Of a DNA stretch of 64,000 nucleotides, positions 25,330 to 33,852 are shown in pieces. The stretch is from assembly GCA_964551195.1 (NCBI GenBank), contig CAZKBI010000002.1, positions 1 to 64,000 of the forward strand. The letters run 5' to 3'. A program made the translations under genes and the position numbers. The notes beneath the pieces were generated by a model. The model was not told the DNA's origin, made no database searches, and worked only from the letters and a program-made list of their open reading frames with translations. The stretch's first letter is position 1. Every line of letters begins with the position of its first letter. The DNA comes from CAYZPB01 sp964551195 (GTDB taxonomy: Bacteria > Bacillota > Bacilli > Tepidibacillales > Tepidibacillaceae).

Positions 25330-25347
25330 TTCACTCCTTCTTTCCTT

Positions 25348-25989
25348 CTATATTTTATTAGAACTTTCTTGCTTTTTATAGCGATCAAAGATTGGAGTAA
25401 CCAGCTTCACCGAAAACTTCAAGGTCTGTTTAATAATCGGACCAATCATAAAGGCTGCAATAATTGTCCCAATGAAGACAGGGCCACCTAACAACCAACC
25501 AACTAGGATTGCAGAAAGCTCCATAATTGTTTTAACAGTCGCTACATTCCACCCATATTTGATTGATAGTGCCATCATCAGACTATCACGTGGACCAGTG
25601 CCAACATTAGCTGCTATGTATATACCAACGCCTAAACCAGTGATTAGTATTCCCAGTAGTAATACCAAAATCTGAATTAAGAGGTGGTTTATTTCTGGTA
25701 ATATATACATAAAAAGGTCGATAAACCAACCGATAAACAACATATTCAATACTGTACCAAATGAAATCACGTGTCGGTAAATAAAAAATGAAACAATAAC
25801 GATTACTAGTCCAACTAATTGCGACCAGCTACCAATAGTCAAACCAAAGGTCTTAAAAAGGCCGATATTCAGGACATCCCAGGAAGCGGCACCAAGATTG
25901 GCTTTTATTATTAAAACAATCCCAAAACTTAAAATGAAAATGCCTATAAAAAACACAAGTATGCGAGCTGCGAGTTCCTTTTTAGTCAT
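25348..25989 (-). CDS. YczE/YitT-type integral membrane protein
   Basis: A 213-residue membrane protein with five or six spans, of the YczE/YyaS family (COG2364). The family motifs 'GIVLIIKANLGAASWDV' and 'NVGTGPRDSLMMALS' are clear. Its role is not established; a YczE homologue affects antibiotic production in Bacillus and some are linked to transport. It lies 18 bases upstream of iscS and 35 bases after rarA, so it may be cotranscribed with both. Confidence 0.82.
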   Translation of the reverse strand: MTKKELAARILVFFIGIFILSFGIVLIIKANLGAASWDVLNIGLFKTFGLTIGSWSQLVGLVIVIVSFFIYRHVISFGTVLNMLFIGWFIDLFMYILPEINHLLIQILVLLLGILITGLGVGIYIAANVGTGPRDSLMMALSIKYGWNVATVKTIMELSAILVGWLLGGPVFIGTIIAAFMIGPIIKQTLKFSVKLVTPIFDRYKKQESSNKI

Positions 25990-26024
25990 ATTTTTAAGCT
26001 TTCTATTTTCTAATCCCAGTTGAA

Positions 26025-27314
26025 TTACCTTCTTCTCTTCTGTAATTTTTCCTCCGTGCCTTGGTCACTCGGCTGATAATATTTTGTCTTCTTCATCCCC
26101 TCTGGAAAGTAATCTTGTTCAACATAATGCTCCGGGTAGTCATGGGGGTACTTATAGTCCTTACCATGACCAAGCTCCTTGGCACCAGAATAGCTGGTAC
26201 ACCTTAAATGAATAGGTACCTCGCCAAGCAGTCCCGCACGTACATCACGATTCGCTTGATCAATTGCTGTTATTACCGAGTTTGATTTTGGACTTTCACA
26301 GAGATAAATGACGGCTTGAGCGATGTTAATTCGAGCTTCTGGTAAACCGACAAACTCTAGAGCATGAAGCGCTGCTATTGCCTGTTCTAAAGCCTGTGGA
26401 TTAGCCATACCAATATCTTCAGAAGCATGGACAATCATTCTGCGGACAACCAACTTAGGATCTTCCCCAGACTCCAACATTCTTGCCAGCCAGTAAAGTG
26501 CAGCATCAGTTTCACTGCCTCTAATTGACTTGATAAAGGCACTAATAATATCATAACGCTGGTCCCCTGTATCATAACGCATCGCAGGCTTCTGAATCGA
26601 GTCTATAGCCACTTCCTTAGTAATTACGCTTATTCCTCGCTCGTCTCTTTCGGTTGTTGTTACAGCCAATTCTAGAGCATTTAAAGCGATACGTAGGTCA
26701 CCGTTCGCTGATGTAACTAAATGCTCGATCGCTTCATCAGAAATTTCAATCTGATAAAAGCCCAAGCCCCGCTCTTCATCTTCAATAGCCATTAAAAGCG
26801 CCCTTTTAATATCCTCTTCAGTTAATGGCTCAAATCGAAATATCTGGCTTCTCGATAAAAGCGCAGAATTAACTTCAAAGTATGGATTTTCCGTTGTCGC
26901 ACCAATCAGAATAATCTCGCCATTTTCCACAGATGGAAGCAGTGCATCCTGCTGTGCCTTATTAAAGCGATGAATCTCATCTAAGAAGAGAATCGTCTTG
27001 CGTCCATGAAGGTGTAAATCTTCCTTGGCCTGTTTAATAATTTCACGTACCTCTTTAACGCCGGTGCTGACAGCGTTTAACCTAATAAAATTGCTGCTAG
27101 TCAACTGACTAATCACGTAAGCAAGGCTTGTTTTGCCAGTGCCTGAGGGGCCATAGAGAATTAGTGAACTTAGTTGGTCTGCCTCAATCGCCCGACGCAA
27201 CAGTTTACCCTCGCCAATAATTTGTTTTTGACCAATAAATTCATCAATCACTCGTGGCCGTAAGCGATCAGCGAGCGGAGCATATTTCTCAATGTTCTGA
27301 GCAAACAAATCCAT
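26025..27314 (-). CDS. rarA: replication-associated recombination ATPase RarA (MgsA)
   Basis: A 429-residue AAA+ ATPase related to clamp loaders, acting at stalled replication forks. Walker A GPSGTGKTS is near residue 56, Walker B ILFLDEIHRFN near 106, and sensor 1 IGATTENPYFE follows. The C-terminal tetramerisation region is present up to 'KYPHDYPEHYVEQDYFPEG'. In Bacillus (yrvN) it also lies between tcdA and iscS; here the YxlEFG-like module, a threonine aldolase and a nucleotidase are inserted before it. Confidence 0.95.
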   Translation of the reverse strand: MDLFAQNIEKYAPLADRLRPRVIDEFIGQKQIIGEGKLLRRAIEADQLSSLILYGPSGTGKTSLAYVISQLTSSNFIRLNAVSTGVKEVREIIKQAKEDLHLHGRKTILFLDEIHRFNKAQQDALLPSVENGEIILIGATTENPYFEVNSALLSRSQIFRFEPLTEEDIKRALLMAIEDEERGLGFYQIEISDEAIEHLVTSANGDLRIALNALELAVTTTERDERGISVITKEVAIDSIQKPAMRYDTGDQRYDIISAFIKSIRGSETDAALYWLARMLESGEDPKLVVRRMIVHASEDIGMANPQALEQAIAALHALEFVGLPEARINIAQAVIYLCESPKSNSVITAIDQANRDVRAGLLGEVPIHLRCTSYSGAKELGHGKDYKYPHDYPEHYVEQDYFPEGMKKTKYYQPSDQGTEEKLQKRRR

Positions 27315-27353
27315 TTAATCACTTCTTTCTAATATCAACTAAATAAGTTTCAA

Positions 27354-28379
27354 TTAAACAAGCCCTTTAACCTGTTCGAGCACATATTCAACATCACTTT
27401 CTGTAATATGGCGATGCGTTGTAAAGCGAACTAGGTATCTGCCAAACTTGTTAACTAGAATCCCGACTCCTGCTAATTGTTTAATGAAATCATCTGTTGT
27501 GATACTCAAACCTTGAGTATTTGCGATAACAATATTAGTATCAACATGATCTAAGTCAATTGAGATCCCCGGAATCTCCTCTAGCCCACTTGCCAAAAGC
27601 TGTGCAAGCCGGTGGTCTTCGCTTAAGCGTTCAACCATTGTGTTAAGAGCAACAATTCCTGGTGCAGCAATCACGCCTGCTTGGCGCATAGCACCGCCTA
27701 AACGCTTACGCATTTTGCGCGCACGATCAATAAAATCTTGAGAGCCGACAAGCAATGATCCGACTGGCGCACTCAAACCCTTAGACAAACAAAACTGAAT
27801 TGTATCAGCGTATTGTGCAATCTCTCTTACATCTACACCCAAGCTTACTGACGCGTTAAAAATCCGTGCACCATCAAGATGGATTGGTATCTCTTGACGC
27901 TTAGAATTGTAGACTGCCTTCATATAATCTAAAGGCAAGACCGTGCCACCTGCTCGATTATGTGTATTCTCCAGACAAATCAATGAAGTTCTGGGAAGAT
28001 GTAAGTCCTCCTCACGAATCGCTGACTCAATTTCGTCTATTGGCATCATTCCATAAAAGCCCTTAATAATTTTTGTCTGTACGCCTGATAAGGCAGCTGC
28101 AGCAGCTGCTTCATAATAAAAGATATGTGATTCCGCTTCTAGAATAATCTCATCGCCAGGTCTGGTATGTGTTAAGATGGCAACCTGATTGCCCTGTGTC
28201 CCACTGCTTACAAAAAGCCCAGCTTCCTTTCCTAACATGGAGGCAGCCAGTTTCTCTAGATGATTAACTGTCGGATCCTCTCCGTAGATATCATCTCCGA
28301 CCTCCGCATTAAAGCTAGCCTCCCGCATTTCATCGGTAGGTTTTGTTACTGTATCACTGCGTAAATCTACAATTTTCAT
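27354..28379 (-). CDS. ltaE: low-specificity L-threonine aldolase
   Basis: A 341-residue PLP enzyme of the beta-eliminating lyase family, splitting threonine or allo-threonine to glycine and acetaldehyde. It starts with the family signature VDLRSDTVTKPTDEMR, and the PLP lysine is in FCLSKGLSAPVGS (near residue 199). Length is usual. It is 39 bases upstream of rarA. Confidence 0.93.
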   Translation of the reverse strand: MKIVDLRSDTVTKPTDEMREASFNAEVGDDIYGEDPTVNHLEKLAASMLGKEAGLFVSSGTQGNQVAILTHTRPGDEIILEAESHIFYYEAAAAAALSGVQTKIIKGFYGMMPIDEIESAIREEDLHLPRTSLICLENTHNRAGGTVLPLDYMKAVYNSKRQEIPIHLDGARIFNASVSLGVDVREIAQYADTIQFCLSKGLSAPVGSLLVGSQDFIDRARKMRKRLGGAMRQAGVIAAPGIVALNTMVERLSEDHRLAQLLASGLEEIPGISIDLDHVDTNIVIANTQGLSITTDDFIKQLAGVGILVNKFGRYLVRFTTHRHITESDVEYVLEQVKGLV

Positions 28380-28412
28380 TAGGTCACCTTCTTATTTAGT
28401 TTGTATTTCTTA

Positions 28413-28976
28413 TTATTCTTGCATACTTTTTACGTAGTTGAAACCTTCCAGCCAGTCTTTAATTCGCGGGATTTCATCTGGTACTCTCCGATTATAGGGC
28501 CAGTCCATCACAATTGTTGGAATTCCGCTAGAAATGAGATTTTTTATATGCATGGGGTCATCCTCAAAAAAAAGATCAATCCCATTATCCAGCGCTATCC
28601 GCGCCTTATCCTGTGAGTTCATGAATAACTTGTTAGCTGCAGGGAAATTATGTTTGGCAAGCCACTCTTCAGTAATCTCTTGAACTATTTTACCAGCCGG
28701 GCGGGCTGTAATGTAATAAATTTCACATCCCTCTTGTTCTAATCTTTTCAGACTATCCGCTGAATGCTCTAAGGGCTTACCTAACTGATAGATTTCCGCT
28801 TCTAGTCGCAACCAAAGTTCCCTACCCTCTACTTCACTTAGGCCGTAAGGCTCATCTAATAAATAAGTTGTAACGTCCCGCTCCTTAACATCCCGACCGA
28901 GCACTCGATTATAAATCTCAATTGCTGCACGATGCGTATATTTAATTGTCCCATCAATATCTATTCCTAACCTCAT
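28413..28976 (-). CDS. HAD-family 5'-nucleotidase-like protein (YqfW/NT5C type)
   Basis: A 187-residue HAD-superfamily hydrolase of the 5'(3')-deoxyribonucleotidase type. Motif 1 is GIDIDGT (Asp6 and Asp8 region), motif 2 'YYITARP' and motif 4 'LFFEDDPMHI'. The substrate is not known. ATG 28976 is used because GGAGTGG is five bases before it; the frame continues three codons upstream only into the binding site. It ends 33 bases before ltaE and probably starts that operon. Confidence 0.8.
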   Translation of the reverse strand: MRLGIDIDGTIKYTHRAAIEIYNRVLGRDVKERDVTTYLLDEPYGLSEVEGRELWLRLEAEIYQLGKPLEHSADSLKRLEQEGCEIYYITARPAGKIVQEITEEWLAKHNFPAANKLFMNSQDKARIALDNGIDLFFEDDPMHIKNLISSGIPTIVMDWPYNRRVPDEIPRIKDWLEGFNYVKSMQE

Positions 28977-29101
28977 CAAAACCACTCCATTTAAAATTTT
29001 TGCTGCAAGTAATTACTACAATTACTTATCTAATTATTTTAACAGATTTATCTTATTTTTTCATAGTTTATTAAACTTCATTGTATCTTTTAATATAATT
29101 A

Positions 29102-29129
29102 TTTACATATCGACTAAATTCGATACAAT
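29102..29129 (+). promoter_or_regulatory. promoter of the YxlEFG-like module
   Basis: TTTACA (29102-29107), 16-base spacer and TACAAT (29124-29129), 44 bases before the first ATG. The spacer contains the inverted repeat ATCGA/TCGAT, a possible operator. Confidence 0.55.
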
Positions 29130-29172
29130 GAAATTAAGATTAATATTGTCAAAACTAACGCGGAGGTGCCGT

Positions 29173-29361
29173 ATGGAATTTGACTGGGCGCTCTTAATAC
29201 CATTAATAATTATGCAGATCTTCCTGCAAATTCTAGCTCTAATCAGTTTATTTAAGCAGGATTTACCTAAAGAAAAGCGAATTCTATGGGTTCTTGTTAT
29301 TATACTTTTAAATTTGCTAGGCCCAATTATCTACTTTCTCATAGGTCGGAGGGATTATTAA
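29173..29361 (+). CDS. PLDc_N domain small membrane protein (YxlE-like)
   Basis: A 62-residue protein with two membrane spans (about 6-25 and 37-55) joined by a Lys-rich loop, of the phospholipase-D N-terminal (PLDc_N) family: the ending LLGPIIYFLIGRRD is diagnostic. In Bacillus YxlE sits in the sigY operon next to the YxlFG ABC transporter, and YxlDE act as anti-sigma partners for SigY. The ATG at 29173 follows GGAGGT by five bases; the stop overlaps the next ATG by one base. Confidence 0.82.
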   Translation: MEFDWALLIPLIIMQIFLQILALISLFKQDLPKEKRILWVLVIILLNLLGPIIYFLIGRRDY

Positions 29362-30281
29362 TGGAACAATACCTTACCTTAAATAAGGTCTCCAAAAAAT
29401 ATAATCAGCAGCTCGCCTTAGATGGCCTTAGCTGTCATTTCCGTAAAGGTCGCTGTACTGGTTTAATCGGAGTGAACGGCGCCGGCAAAACAACAGCGCT
29501 CAAAATCCTAGTCGGGTTAATCAGCGCAAGTGCTGGCGAAATTAGACTGAATGATTGCATAATCAATCCGCAGGCAAGAGCCTATAAACAAAGACTCGGT
29601 TATCTATCACAGTCTCCCCGCTTTTATGATTGGATGAGCGGTAAAGAGTTTCTCAACTATGTCGCTGAACTTTATCAGCTTCCGGCAATAGAAAAAAAAG
29701 AGCGCGTTCACGAGATGTTGGACACCTTCGGTTTAGAACATGAACACAATAAGAAAATTGGTAACTATTCCGGAGGAATGAAACAACGTTTAGGAATAGC
29801 ACAAGCCTTTATCCATAAGCCTGACTTGCTGATTCTGGATGAACCGGTCTCTTCGCTAGATCCTGAGGGCCGCTATCAGATTATTAAGCTTTTGCAGGAC
29901 TTGAAAAGTGAGACAACAATCATTTTATCTACCCATATTCTTCATGATGCAGAAAACCTCTGCGATGATATAATTATTCTCGATCAAGGAGTAAAAATAA
30001 TCGACGATGAACTGGCAAACTTAAAGCAGGAGTATATGGAGCCTGTAATTAGTGTCAATTTACTAAACCTAGTCCCCAATATTATAGAACGGGTAGCAGA
30101 AGCTCCCTGGGCTGAATCGGTGAAATTAGACGCCAACAAGTTAATAGTTTACGTAAATGATAAGAATGAAGCCTTGCGTAAGCTACCAGCCCTACTAATT
30201 AATCATGATGCAGCCTTTAGCTCCTTTTCAATTGAAGAGCCGAAGCTCGAGGACATTTTCTTAAGGGTGGTGAAGAAATAA
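29361..30281 (+). CDS. ABC transporter ATP-binding protein (YxlF-like)
   Basis: A 306-residue ATPase. Walker A GVNGAGKTT is near residue 40, the signature YSGGMKQR near 138, Walker B LLILDEPVSSLDPEG near 158 and the switch His in STHILHDAE. The layout (ATPase plus a roughly 100-residue C-terminal domain) is that of ABC-2 type exporters with a separate permease. GGAGGG precedes the ATG by seven bases. It overlaps its neighbours by one base on both sides. Confidence 0.88.
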   Translation: MEQYLTLNKVSKKYNQQLALDGLSCHFRKGRCTGLIGVNGAGKTTALKILVGLISASAGEIRLNDCIINPQARAYKQRLGYLSQSPRFYDWMSGKEFLNYVAELYQLPAIEKKERVHEMLDTFGLEHEHNKKIGNYSGGMKQRLGIAQAFIHKPDLLILDEPVSSLDPEGRYQIIKLLQDLKSETTIILSTHILHDAENLCDDIIILDQGVKIIDDELANLKQEYMEPVISVNLLNLVPNIIERVAEAPWAESVKLDANKLIVYVNDKNEALRKLPALLINHDAAFSSFSIEEPKLEDIFLRVVKK

Positions 30282-31042
30282 TGCAGCTGCTCGCCCTAAT
30301 AAAAAAAGAATTCCTAGAGGCTTTACGTAACTATAAACTGATTATCGTACCAGTTGTTTTTATCCTCTTAGCTGCCTTGCAACCTGTTACTTTCTATTAT
30401 TTACCGGAGATTATGAAACTAGCAACCTTCTCAGAAGGAGCAATCATTCAGATACCAATTCCGACGGCGGAGGAGACTATCTATTCAATCTATGGACAAC
30501 TTGCACAGGTTGGCCTCATAATTATCATTCTGATCTCCATGGGGACAATTAGTAATGAAATCAGAAATGGCGTAGCAGAAACTATCTTGGTTAAGCCAAT
30601 TAAACGCTCTAGCTATCTACTAGCTAAATGGATTCTATATTTTTCAATAACAATTTTTAGCTTTATTCTAGGCCTTTTAGTCGGTAAATATTACACAACT
30701 GCGATGATTGGTGAAAGCGCTTGGTTACCAATTATCCATAGTAGCGCAGTAATCATTCTTTATCTATTACTCTTTGTTTCGATAAATCTCTTACTATCGA
30801 CCCTATTAAAAAGTAGTATTGCTGCCGGTGGCATAACAATACTACTAACAATTATTTTTTCACTTATCGCTTCATTTTCCTTAAAATTCTGGTTCCTACC
30901 ATCATATTTATTAACGGTTAGTCAGGCAAAGTTGCTTGGGCAGAGTCTAGCTAATACTGGTTTAAGTATAGCTTCCACAATTCTACTAATTGTGCTCAGT
31001 TTTATCACAAGTGTTTATCTATTAAAGCGGAAACAGCTCTAA
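30281..31042 (+). CDS. ABC-2 type permease (YxlG-like)
   Basis: A 253-residue permease with about six spans: one near residue 20-38, then a long extracellular loop, and five from residue 75 onward. The 'ISNEIRNGVAETILVKPIKRSSYLLAKW' region (residues 89-116) is the cytoplasmic loop typical of ABC-2 permeases. Starts at the last base of the ATPase stop. Substrate unknown. It ends one base before the convergent tcdA stop, and there is no terminator between them. Confidence 0.86.
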   Translation: MQLLALIKKEFLEALRNYKLIIVPVVFILLAALQPVTFYYLPEIMKLATFSEGAIIQIPIPTAEETIYSIYGQLAQVGLIIIILISMGTISNEIRNGVAETILVKPIKRSSYLLAKWILYFSITIFSFILGLLVGKYYTTAMIGESAWLPIIHSSAVIILYLLLFVSINLLLSTLLKSSIAAGGITILLTIIFSLIASFSLKFWFLPSYLLTVSQAKLLGQSLANTGLSIASTILLIVLSFITSVYLLKRKQL

Positions 31043-31043
31043 G

Positions 31044-31742
31044 CTAGCCTAGTAGATCTTGCACAACCTTGCTCGCAATCAATAAACCAGCGGCCGGCGG
31101 AACAAAAGCAGTGCTACCCAGTCGGCTTTCACCCTTTTTGACATTCGTCACCTTAACTGGTTGCTCTGGTGAAAAGGCAACCGTAACACCCTTATAAATT
31201 CCCTGCTCACGTAAAAGTCTACGCACAACCTTGGCAACTGGGTCCATATGCGTCTTAGCTATGTCAGTAATAATAAACTGACTCGGGTCAAATTTGTTAG
31301 CTGCACCCATTGAGGAAATAATTGGAACACCACGTCTTTTGGCCTCTGTTATAACTGCTATTTTACTAGTAATAGTATCAATTGCATCAACAATATAATC
31401 AGGTTGATAGCCAAATAATTGATTGTTACCAGATTCTTCATAAAATAGCGGCAGAACATCAACCTTGCAGCGAGGATTAATCTTTAGAATGCGCTCACGC
31501 ATTACTTCAATCTTCATGAGTCCAAGCGTATCGTCCATTGAATGAAGCTGGCGGTTAAAATTAGTAATATCAATAACATCCATATCAACAAGAATGAGAC
31601 GCCCGATTGCTGACCTAGCAAGCGCCTCGGTTACATATGAACCGACACCTCCAACGCCAAGAATTAGAACGCTACTCTTTTCTAAACGTTCCATTCCCTC
31701 AGCTCCAACCAGTAACTCTAATCGCTGAAATCTCTCCGGCAT
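31044..31742 (-). CDS. tcdA: tRNA threonylcarbamoyladenosine dehydratase
   Basis: A 232-residue E1-like enzyme of the TcdA/YgdL (CsdL) family, which makes the cyclic form of t6A37 in ANN-decoding tRNAs. The ATP-binding Rossmann motif GVGGVGSYVTEALARS is near residues 30-45; NFNRQ and VDAIDTITSK follow. AGGAGG lies before the ATG. It is directly downstream of 6S RNA and aspS, as in Bacillus (yrvM). Confidence 0.93.
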   Translation of the reverse strand: MPERFQRLELLVGAEGMERLEKSSVLILGVGGVGSYVTEALARSAIGRLILVDMDVIDITNFNRQLHSMDDTLGLMKIEVMRERILKINPRCKVDVLPLFYEESGNNQLFGYQPDYIVDAIDTITSKIAVITEAKRRGVPIISSMGAANKFDPSQFIITDIAKTHMDPVAKVVRRLLREQGIYKGVTVAFSPEQPVKVTNVKKGESRLGSTAFVPPAAGLLIASKVVQDLLG

Positions 31743-31766
31743 GATCTCTTCCTCCTATAAAGAAGT

Positions 31767-31790
31767 CCTTAGGCTTTTCGCTAAGGACAA
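31767..31790 (-). terminator. terminator downstream of 6S RNA
   Basis: On the minus strand GTCCTTAG and CTAAGGAC pair across a short AT loop, followed by TTCTTTAT, 24 bases before the tcdA start. Confidence 0.7.
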
Positions 31791-31819
31791 GTTTTCAATA
31801 ATAATAATATCAGTTGTAC

Positions 31820-32003
31820 ATATATAAGCCCCATGTGTACCGTGACTTCTCCGTTTTAAACCCGCTTTAGCAGGTGGGTTCCCTATTCTAAACTTCATAG
31901 TCATGTCAGCGTTAACTGACCGCATCTTATCCGCCTAGAAACGCAAGATCCCTTAAAAAAAGTGTTGGATTAAAACTTATGAAATCACCTGTCACTCAGG
32001 GCC
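31820..32003 (-). ncRNA. ssrS: 6S RNA
   Basis: A non-coding stretch of about 184 bases in the 306-base gap between aspS and tcdA, the place of 6S-1 RNA (bsrA) in Bacillus. Minus-strand ends can pair: TAAG...GCCC at the 5' end with GGGGCTTA at the 3' end, then GTGAC with GTCAC, forming a long closing stem around a more open centre, the 6S layout. It has its own promoter and a terminator. 6S RNA binds the sigma-A RNA polymerase holoenzyme. Ends are estimates. Confidence 0.72.
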
Positions 32004-32009
32004 AACTTA

Positions 32010-32038
32010 ATTATATCACAGCAGGTAATTTCCAACAA
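32010..32038 (-). promoter_or_regulatory. promoter of 6S RNA
   Basis: TTGTTG (32033-32038), 17-base spacer, TATAAT (32010-32015) on the minus strand, seven bases before the predicted RNA start. It lies just after the aspS stop. Confidence 0.68.
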
Positions 32039-32048
32039 GTTGAAATTG

Positions 32049-33818
32049 TTATTTTTTACCATTTAACTTTAAGCTTAAGTCGCGTAGCTGTCTGGGCTCT
32101 ACTAGAGACGGAGCGCCTGTTAATAGACAGCTCGCACTCGACGTTTTCGGAAATGCAATCGTGTCTCGCAGATTATCGCGGCCTGCTAATATCATGACCA
32201 AACGGTCAATTCCTAAAGCGATTCCCCCGTGCGGCGGCGTCCCATAATCAAATGCCTCTAAGAGGAAACCAAACTGTTCCTTAGTCTGTTCCGGTGTAAA
32301 TCCAAGCACCTTGAACATCCGCTCCTGTAGCTCGCGTTGGTAAATCCGCATACTACCACTACCAAGTTCATAGCCATTCAGAACTAAATCATAGGATTGC
32401 GCTCGCGCATTTGCCGGATCGCTCTCCATAGTTTCCATATCTTCAGCATGCGGCATCGTAAATGGATGATGCGCAGCGACATAACGCTTGTCCTCTTCAC
32501 TATATTCAAACAAGGGAAAATCAGTTATCCAGGCAAATTTAAAGGTTCCTTCCGGAATCATTTCTAAGCGTTTCGCTAGTTTAATGCGCAGTGCGCCTAA
32601 GGCCGAAGCTACCACCTCTTTTTTGTCAGCGACAAATAACAAAAGATCCCCTACTTCTGCAGATAAGTCCACTTTAATCTGGTCTAGCTCCTCTGCACTT
32701 AGCATCTTCGCTAAAGGTCCTCGGAGTTCATCTTGCTCTATTGCTAGCCAAGCAAGTCCTTTCGCGCCGTAATCTGCAACATAAGTTGTTAAATTATCAA
32801 TATCCTTACGGCTGTAACTAGCACAGCCCTTGGCGTTAATTCCTTTAACCTGTCCAGAATTCGAAACTACTTTACTAAACACGTTAAAATTACTATCGCG
32901 CACAACCTCAGATATATCAGTCAGCTCTAAGCCGAAACGTAAGTCCGGCTTGTCCGAGCCATAGCGCTCCATCGCCTCAGCATAAGTCATCCGAGTAAAT
33001 GGCCTCTCGCATTTATAACCAACCGTTGCTTCAACAAGCCCTGCCATCATCCCTTCTACTAATTCGTAAAATTCTGCTAATGGCATAAAGGACATTTCAA
33101 TATCTAGTTGAGTAAACTCCGGTTGACGATCTGCACGCAGGTCCTCATCACGGAAACAACGCGTAATTTGGTAATAGCGTTCAAATCCTGCCACCATCAA
33201 CAACTGTTTAAATAGTTGCGGTGACTGTGGTAAAGCAAAGAAATGCCCAGATTGGACGCGACTTGGAACTAGATAATCACGTGCGCCTTCTGGCGTGCTT
33301 TTGGTTAAAATCGGCGTCTCAACATCAATGAAATCATGTTGATTTAAATAACTACGTAGATAATTAGTAGTCTGATGACGTAAGAAGATTATTTTCTGCA
33401 TCTCATCACGACGTAGATCTAAGTAACGATATTTCAATCGTATCGACTCATCTATTTCTATTCCGTCCTGAATAAAGAAGGGCGGGTTTTTCGCCTCATT
33501 GATTAGTTCAATCTCAGAAACCTCCAGCTCAATCTTGCCTGTCGCTAACTGTGGATTTACCGTCTCCGGTGCACGTGCAATAACCATTCCTCGGACGGCT
33601 ACCACGTACTCGCTTCGCAAACGCTCAGCCACCTGATGCGCTGCTGCAGATTTCTCTGGATTTATTACCAGTTGCATGATTCCACTACGGTCACGTAAAT
33701 CAATAAAGATTACACCACCTAAATCTCTACGTTTCTGCACCCAGCCAGAAAGTACTATCTCCCGGCCAACATCATTTTCATCTAGAAGACCAGCACGGTC
33801 TGTTCTCTCTAATCTCAT
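32049..33818 (-). CDS. aspS: aspartate--tRNA ligase
   Basis: A 589-residue bacterial-type AspRS: N-terminal OB-fold anticodon domain (VLSGWVQKRRDLGGVIFIDL), class II core with 'FLRHQTTNYLRSYL' motif 1 region, 'RCFRDEDLRADRQPEFTQLD' motif 2, an inserted GAD domain and the C-terminal 'GIALGIDRLVMILAG' motif 3. Whether it is discriminating or also charges tRNA-Asn cannot be told from the window. It follows hisS by 34 bases. Confidence 0.97.
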   Translation of the reverse strand: MRLERTDRAGLLDENDVGREIVLSGWVQKRRDLGGVIFIDLRDRSGIMQLVINPEKSAAAHQVAERLRSEYVVAVRGMVIARAPETVNPQLATGKIELEVSEIELINEAKNPPFFIQDGIEIDESIRLKYRYLDLRRDEMQKIIFLRHQTTNYLRSYLNQHDFIDVETPILTKSTPEGARDYLVPSRVQSGHFFALPQSPQLFKQLLMVAGFERYYQITRCFRDEDLRADRQPEFTQLDIEMSFMPLAEFYELVEGMMAGLVEATVGYKCERPFTRMTYAEAMERYGSDKPDLRFGLELTDISEVVRDSNFNVFSKVVSNSGQVKGINAKGCASYSRKDIDNLTTYVADYGAKGLAWLAIEQDELRGPLAKMLSAEELDQIKVDLSAEVGDLLLFVADKKEVVASALGALRIKLAKRLEMIPEGTFKFAWITDFPLFEYSEEDKRYVAAHHPFTMPHAEDMETMESDPANARAQSYDLVLNGYELGSGSMRIYQRELQERMFKVLGFTPEQTKEQFGFLLEAFDYGTPPHGGIALGIDRLVMILAGRDNLRDTIAFPKTSSASCLLTGAPSLVEPRQLRDLSLKLNGKK

Positions 33819-33852
33819 TTAACTATCTCCTTTAAATCAATTATGCCTTAAT

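Noticed and set aside
31040..31046. Convergent overlap of the ABC permease and tcdA stop codons as a sign of antisense control
   Set aside because: Only one base separates the stops, but there is no further structure and close convergent ends are common in compact genomes.
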